Shown here: positions 57,269 to 64,000 of the stretch, in pieces
Layout: each line of letters starts with the position of its first letter
Numbering within the stretch: the stretch's first letter is position 1
DNA from: Sequoia sempervirens
Lineage: Eukaryota; Streptophyta; Pinopsida; Cupressales; Cupressaceae
Direction of reading: 5' to 3'
Assembly (NCBI GenBank): GCA_007258455.2
Contig: VDFB02193867.1
Location: 532,695,071-532,759,070, forward strand
DNA length: 64,000 nt
Translations under genes and position numbers: made by a program
Notes under the pieces: model-generated
Database searches by the model: none
The model's input: only the letters and a program-made list of their open reading frames with translations
What the model was told of the DNA's origin: nothing

Positions 57269-59360
57269 ACAATAATCAACTTGGGATTGGCATTAATCTG
57301 TTTCTTTTTTATATGTTGGGAAGCTACTTCACTTATCCACGAAATATTGTATTTGATACTATTGTATTTATATCTATCTAAGTTTGATTTTGCTAGGTAG
57401 TTCATGTATTTTTTGTAGTCCAGTGTATTGTTGGCTTGACTAACATAACAATGCTCTAGCAATTTACACATTGGTTTAAACCTTCTGGGTGACTATTCAT
57501 TTTGTACAAGCTTTATATATATATTTAATGCTTTATAAATAAATTTAATAGGCTTTAAATATACATAATTTTTTTAATAAGACATCTTCCTTAAATCTTA
57601 GTAATTTACAAGAAATTATTATGTAAAGTCAAAATTTATTTTTTTAAATATAAATATCCTAACTCTAATGTATATAGTTATAGATGACAAAATGTGAATA
57701 ATTAAAAATACTATCAATACAATAAAAGTATAAAATTCTCACTCAACAATCATTCAACAAAACTCAACATCTATAGAAAAATGAAATAATAAACAATTAT
57801 ATGATAGTGAAGGCCTTGATTTGCTTCATTATTTCTTTGATAGTAACTTAAATGCTTGATTTGTCAATTTCTCTTCAAAATAACATAACCATGATAGCAC
57901 AATGATAGAATGATCACCTAATACTTATACAAGATAAATAGATAAGATAGATAATGCTAGCATTTGATAATGATAATTTTCTAATGTAGTCTACAGAATA
58001 ATATAAAAATGAAGGTTTCTATTTATATGTTCCACTTGATATTTTCTCAATGGTAGAGATTAATTGGAAATACCATTGGGTAGAAAATGAGATAGGGTAG
58101 AAACTATAATTTAGTAAATAGATAAGAATAAATTAAATAAGTATTATATAAGTAAAGTTATTTAATTTAGGAGAGAGTGTAGTTGGGGAAACAAATAAAA
58201 CATTTATTTATTTATTTTGGGAGGGAAATATTTAATTTAAATTTAAATAAATTAAAATTTATTGAAGAATAGTTAGCTAATTAAATAATTTTTTATTTTT
58301 TTAAATCATAGTGAACCAAAGCTAATTTGAATTTGATATTGATTAACGTAGGAGGGAAAATGGGTTTTCTTAATAAAAATCATTAAGCCTAAAATATTAT
58401 TAATAATATATAAGTACAAAAATTACATGGATACAAAATTGAAGCTTATTGAATAGAGTTGGCATAGGGGCCAAAAAAGTACTCCATAAATCAAATACTC
58501 AATTAATTGAGGCCAAAATAAAAGCCTAATATAATAGAAAGTGAGAAATGAACATAGAAAAATAGATTTTATCCAAAAGATTGAGTTGACTCCTCCCTTG
58601 ATAGTGGGGTTGGTGAAGGAATGGATGAGTAGGTTCATCTGTAAGTAGGGTAGAGATAGCTTTAGAAACATCTTGCACTCATGCATAGAGATGAACCAAT
58701 ATTAGCCCTATGAGCCATAGATGTTTCACCTAATTTTTTCTCCTTTTTTAGATCTAGTGATGCCACCTCAAGGGTGGCATCAAAATCCACTATCCATTGA
58801 AGATCAGCCATAGGCCCGAAATTATTCACTTTCTTATGGAATTGGCAACCCATACAAGCTAAAGAATTTCATTGCATCAACATCATCGCCTCAATGAACT
58901 CATGAAAACTTTGCATATCCTTCAAAGTTGAGATACCAACCTATACCTTGCGACACCTAAAGTTTCCTCTAGCCCTCTAAGGTTGTGATTCTCAAATAGT
59001 TTTAAAGCCATCTCTTGTACCATCTCCTTCCTGGCTCTCCTACATCTAAGAGAGAGGCCCAAAGTGTAATGTGATATATATGTTTACCCTGTATCTCCCA
59101 TGATCTCTCAAGAAATTCACTCCAAGGATCATCTTAAGATCCTACCACTAAGACACTTTTTAATCATCTTCAACTGTTGGTCTATTATGGTAGCTACAAA
59201 ATCCATTTGGTGATGCAAGCTTGTGAGGTGATTAGGAGTATCCAAATGTATCAATAGGCTATTAAAGAAAGTATCAAAATAATGTAAAGGATATCACCCC
59301 ATCACCTTAAATTAGTAGTGTGCCTCAACCTCTCATGCTTCACATAAGATGAATCATCTA
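57269..59360. other. AT-rich region, no confident gene
   Basis: About 2 kb with no recognised domain. The - strand from 59340 to 58660 reads as broken coding-like sequence (piece MGCQFHKKVNNFGPMADLQW at 58853), which could be a decayed gene or gag. I cannot name it. 58190-58300 is an extreme AT block of ATTTAAATTTAAATAAATTA type. Confidence 0.35.
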
Positions 59361-60163
59361 GGTATGTGTAGGATCATCATGGAAAAAATAGACCCTTAAG
59401 TGGCAAAAAATTTAGAAAAATCAGAGTTAGGCAACTTGACATAAAAATTTGAATAAGTTATGTATATTATCTCAAAAATATGTGAGAATAGAATCTCTAA
59501 AAATTGAATGTAGTTTCTAAACTACTAGGTTTATTTAAAAAAAAAAATCTATTTGGTGAAATTTTGAAATTTCAATGTAGTAGTAATTAAATTTTAGGGA
59601 AAAAATAAGAAGTAGGTGTCTTTCTGACCACCTTAACCACAATAAAATGATAAAAATAAATAAAATTATAATATTTTAGATATAAGTAGAGAACTCATGT
59701 CCCATTTTGATGCATATTTTTTTGTAATTTTTTTCCAAGTAAATAATTAATTATGATTTTTTATTACAACTTTTAAAAAATATAAAAAATCATATGTCTG
59801 ACCACCTTAACTTGGTCAAAACTTCATGAAATTTTTTTTTTTTTTTTAATCCTATAGTCAATGAATCATACAATGTGACACATGTTTCGAATTCAAAAAA
59901 TGTGATACTATTTGGAAGCTATAGATGTTTCTCAATCAACGTATCAATTAGGAATTTAGTTGTAATTCAAATAGAAAATGAATAATAATTACTTATTAAA
60001 TTCAAAGTAAAGCATGATTTATATTGGTTGAAAGTTGAAAATATCCTTTAAAAATGCTTTTTGTTTTATCAATTTTGGGTAAAAAAAAAAATTGTCAATC
60101 ACATACCCTACACATACCCATCATATTGCCACTTTTTGGCCCATCATGATCTTGCACATACCC
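59361..60163 (+). mobile_element. Small inverted-repeat element, copy 2
   Basis: Starts GGTATGTGTAGGATCAT and ends ATGATCTTGCACATACCC. 803 bp, same orientation as copy 1. ATCT stands before and after with a one-base offset, which is not a firm duplication. Confidence 0.85.
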
Positions 60164-61416
60164 ATCTCTAGATTTTATCCTTAATAGGAGAAGTACTCAG
60201 GATGTTGCAAAGGATTTTTAATGCCATTCATTAAATATATGCCAACTCCATGCTGAAGTACACCACAACCACCTTTCCATACATGGTTGATCCTTAAAGA
60301 ATCTACTGATTTGGTGAGGCATGTGTTATATCACATCTAAACAATCAGTCATACTGAACTTCCCATTTCATGGTTCCATCAAGTTGAGTAATGTTATTTA
60401 ATTCACATCACATCAACCAAAGTGTAGGAAACATACCAAATTTTACCTCTAAATGGAAAGTACACAGTTTGATGATATTATTGTTGCTTGGAAATATCTC
60501 ACAACTCGAAGCAACCAATGCTTAGGTAAGGTTCCAAAGAGAGAAATTCGGTGCCACATGTTTATGTGTTGAGATGATGAAAGAAATAACTAAGTTTAGC
60601 ACTATCTTTAGTGTTGCTAAATACCTATAAGCATTCTAGAAGGAAAAATATGAGTGTTTTTTGTTTGGAGTATGCATTGGTTGACCATGCAACATCCTCC
60701 TCTATTACCTTACAATGGACTCACAAAAAGGAATAACCAATTATGCATCATCATTTACTTGCAACACTTAGGAGTTTTTCTAGAGTTTTCACCGAATTGA
60801 CATGTGTCTTGTTGTAGGATCAGTCGCTTAATAAACTAAAAAAACACTCACCTTTTTCAATGGTATGTGAACCTATCACATGGCATCTCATCACTTCTTA
60901 CTATAAACTTAATCCTCCTAGCTAGATGGGAATGGTGCATATTCAACAATCTTCAAACTTAAATGTAAAATGGGTCGATGAGTAGGAGCTAATGTTTGAC
61001 AACATGTTAGAAGTCCAAGACAATCTCACACAAATATTTACTTGCAACAATTAGGAGCTTCTTAGGGATATGTTAGCTTGACACATGGCATCAACAAGGG
61101 AGCAGGTTCTTGATGAAACAAAAACACTACTCTCCTTTTTAGTGGTGTACAAAGTGACCATGTGGCACCTCAACACATTAAACTATAAACATAAGCCTTA
61201 GGCTCAATGAGAACTACACATCTTTGAAAAATTTAAAATTGACTACAAAAGAGTCGACGAATAGAAACAAATGCCCAACCAAGGTCCCACATAGCAAGAA
61301 GATGAAGGTCGACTAAAATAATTAGTACTAAAAATTATAGAATCACACCTATGAGAAGCTTATAGTCAAATATGGCTTGATGGAGATAGGGATACCAACA
61401 ATTTGCACAAGGACTA
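60164..61416. other. Region with a diverged internal duplication, no gene
   Basis: Lies between two inverted-repeat elements. Segments about 60757-61015 and 61037-61282 resemble each other (shared TTGCAACA-TTAGGAG, CACATGGCATC, CTATAAACATAAGCC-like words). No coding domain is seen. Confidence 0.5.
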
Positions 61417-62208
61417 GGGTATGTGCAGGATCATGATGGGCCAAAAAATGGCAATATGATGGGTATTTGTATGGTATGTGGCTGACGATTTGTTTTTACT
61501 CAAAATTGGTGAAATAAAAAATGTTTTTAAAGGATATTCTCAGCTTTCAACCAATATAAATTATGCTTTACTTTGAATTTAATAAATAATTATTATTTAT
61601 TTTCTATTTGAATTACAACTAAAGTGTTGATTGAAAAATATCTATAGCTTTCAAATGATATCACATTTTTTGAATCCAAAACATGAATCACATTCTATGC
61701 TTCGCATACTATTCAATTAAAAAAAGAAAAAATCAATTTCATCAAGTTTTGACAAAGTTAAGGTGGTCAGACATACAAATTTTTATATTTTTTAAAAGTT
61801 GTAATAAAAAAATCATAATTAATTATTTACTTGGAAAAAAATTACAAAAAAATATGCATCACATCTGGAAATGAGTCTTCTACTTATATCTAAAATCTTA
61901 CAAAAAAATATTATCATTTTATTATGGTTAGGGTGGTCAGATAGACACCTACTTCTTATTTTTTCCCTGAAATTTAAGTACTACGACATTGAAATTTCAA
62001 ATTTTCACCAAATAGATTTTATTTTTTAAAAAATAAGCCTAGTAGTTTAGAAACTTCATTTAATTTGCTATAGATTCTATTCTTATATAATTTTGAATTA
62101 ATATAGATAACTTATTCAAATTTTTATGTCAAGTTGCCTAACTCTAATTTTTATGAATTTTTTTCCACTTAAGGGCCTATTTTTTCCATGATGATCCTAC
62201 AAATACCC
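61417..62208 (-). mobile_element. Small inverted-repeat element, copy 3 (inverted)
   Basis: On the + strand GGGTATGTGCAGGATCATGATGG to ATGATCCTACAAATACCC. 792 bp, opposite in orientation to copies 1 and 2. Flanks ACTA and ACCA may be a decayed duplication. Confidence 0.85.
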
Positions 62209-62499
62209 ACCAATTGCTTAAATGGAAATCCCCTTTCGAGGGTGTAACTTGATTGCTATAGAAGTAAATTGATGGTTCTAGTAACCAACACATCTCAAGA
62301 TGTTTAATATATGATACTATCATCATGTTGACGATAGTAATAGAAACTTAGGCACAAACACTACTATTAAAACTCATCACCTTGATCCCTACATACTTAA
62401 AACACAAATAATGTTAGATTACATCCCCTTTATGGGATAAATTTATTATTGGCTAGGCACACCAAGGGAAGATTGTTACCAATACTTGACAAGTTAATT
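62209..62499. other. AT-rich, no gene seen
   Basis: Short linker between the inverted-repeat element and a LINE remnant. Confidence 0.35.
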
Positions 62500-63180
62500 T
62501 TTTGTGCCATATTGTTTAGGTCACAAGCCATATTTTCTAGCATATATGCTACTTTATTACCATTTCTATAACAATGGATGATCTATTAATAATTGAAACC
62601 TTGTAACAGTTTGAAGCCTTGATTTATAATGACACTTAACAACCACGTAACTTAGCGTTTTTCTTATCTGCATTTATTATGATCATAGAATCCCCCTCAA
62701 CGAAATTTGTTTAATACCTGCAAGCTTTTCCAATTTTAGAACTGCAAGTAATTCTTGTGCTATAACTTGATTATTTATTTTTTAGAAATTTTACTATGAG
62801 GGAACTAATAATCTTCCTCGAATGATTTCTTAGTACACAATTTTCACTATAAGTGTTGATATTCCCAAGAGAGGCCCCATCAAAATTGAGTATGGTCACT
62901 CCCAATGGAGGTACAACCCGTAATATACTGATCTTGTTGGGCTTGGTTTTTATATACATTTTCTATGGTTTGGTGCATGAATCAATTCCCATTGAAAATA
63001 TATTTTTGTGTCTCAATTTAAGAATTTTTTTCTTCATCCATTTGATTTATACACATTAGATATTAGTAACTCATAAATTGATCTTTCAATTTTGCATATT
63101 ACTTCTTTCATTGTATGGTACTCCTTTCAAAAAATTATTTTGTTCCTTTCCCACAATCATAACCAAATTAGCATTGAGGG
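62500..63180 (-). pseudogene. LINE C-terminal RNase H (RVT_3-like) remnant
   Basis: On the - strand VPPLGVTILNFDGASLGN (about 62920-62867) matches the PPPGWLKLNFDGASKGN opening of the plant LINE RNase H domain, where the Asp is catalytic. Downstream VEGDSMIIIN (about 62695-62666) and a broken GNKVA-MLENMACDL (about 62555-62510) match the middle and end blocks. Upstream to 63180, WERNKIIF-like pieces fit the linker before the domain. Stops and shifts are many. It is unrelated in position to the + strand LINE at 54868. Confidence 0.72.
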
Positions 63181-64000
63181 GCTTGCTATCCAAATTAAGG
63201 AGAATAAAGACTATTTATTCAATATAGGGCATGGGGAAGAAACTACTAGCAAATAATCTTGAAGGGGTGTGACCAAAACATATTATCTCAAAGAGGGATA
63301 AAGTGTAGACTCCTAAAAATGAATAATGCATTTTCCTCTTAGAATCCCCATGAATTATTCCATCAATATTAATTAAATAACTTTTAATTATTTGTGGACA
63401 TGGAAAAAATACCCCTTTTTTCTTGCTTGATATGGGAATAATTAACAATAGATTGGACTTAATGGGGCCTTGATTTAGTGTTGTGTGGTGTTTTACAAAT
63501 CCACACTAGGTCTTGGGCCCTTGTAAAATAAATAAAACACATTTATCAATGTCTTGTAAAGGTGTTGTAAAGTGTTGTAAAAGACATTCACACTTCTCTA
63601 GACTTAATGGACCTATCTTTCTCTAATTCAATATTTTAAAATGGATTTAAATGCATCTTCACACCAATCTAGAAGTCTTGTAAAATAAACTTATTGTTAA
63701 TCTAGTGTTGTAATGTGTCATACACATTCACATTGGATGTTGTTCCTTTCTAGGCTCAATGGACCTCATTTTAGTATTGTAAATTTTATTTAAACTCACT
63801 TTCACATTGAATTTTGTGTCCCAAGCCCTAATTGACCTTTACTTCATCATTAATAGGCCCCTATGGCCTAGGGGCCCCATATTATGCATCCCAAAAAATA
63901 ATTTGACCAAATACGTGATGAAATCAACATAAGAATTGAAATTATTCAATCTACAACAATCCAGTTTGCAAAAAACCCCTCTAGGACTAACTCACCCATC
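63181..64000. other. Unclassified right edge with degenerate repeats
   Basis: No gene. Around 63581-63618 and 63724-63765 a CACATTCACA plus CTAGRCTYAATGGACCT theme recurs about 140 bp apart, with TTGTAAAATAAA and GTGTTGTAA words between, suggesting a decayed tandem repeat. Confidence 0.4.

Noticed and set aside
58662..59340. Possible - strand gene with the piece MGCQFHKKVNNFGPMADLQW
   Set aside because: Frames shift often, no family is recognised and no start or splice pattern is seen.
63215..63448. 77-codon - strand frame
   Set aside because: No motif and no link to the nearby LINE frame could be shown.

Overview
The window looks like intergenic DNA from a seed plant with a large, repeat-filled genome. 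It is AT-rich and has no intact host gene. Almost every recognisable piece is a plant LTR retrotransposon, a LINE remnant or a small inverted-repeat element. The species cannot be named from the sequence. The only host-type traces are a homeodomain-leucine-zipper (HD-Zip) gene fragment and a 5S rRNA-like fragment, both between 22.1 and 22.8 kb. All pol-type genes carry stops or frameshifts.

Two three-level nests fill positions 425-53301. In the left nest a Ty1/copia element (A, 425-21668, + strand) was entered in its RNase H region by a Ty3/gypsy element of Tat type (B, 4818-19337, - strand, 5-bp target duplication GTAAG). B was in turn entered by a gag-protease-only element (E, 10119-15384, - strand, duplication GGCCA). 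A also took a 1.3 kb insert near its 3' end (H, 19717-21015, duplicated target CGTGAT, possibly a solo LTR). In the right nest a Tat-like element without recognisable pol (D, 23691-53301, + strand, same family as B) was entered one base after its 5' LTR by an Athila-like Ty3/gypsy element (C, 24891-41158, + strand). C was entered in gag-pol by a copia-type gag-protease element (G, 28029-32822, - strand, duplication ACTGT). The host reading frame closes again when one target copy is removed for B, G and H, which confirms those edges.

Outside the nests: 1-424 is bare flank. 21669-23690 holds the 5S-like and HD-Zip fragments. 53302-54867 holds a 310-bp tandem duplication. 54868-57268 is a 5'-truncated L1-type LINE on the + strand. 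About 62500-63180 holds the RNase H end of another LINE on the - strand. A 0.8 kb element with terminal inverted repeats occurs three times (44354, 59361, 61417). The rest is AT-rich sequence with no call.

The most interesting content lies in the two Tat-like elements. B carries, antisense to its own genes, a decayed plant mobile domain (PMD, MAIN/MAIL-type) gene that D lacks. D carries an unrecognised 971-codon frame in place of gag-pol. The two copies place the LTR edge about 120 bp apart, each next to a different polypurine tract, and both keep a stem-loop overlapping the inner tract. B also has its integrase core inverted in place. C keeps an intact integrase D,D35E triad, an RT YMDD box and an 817-codon third reading frame after pol.
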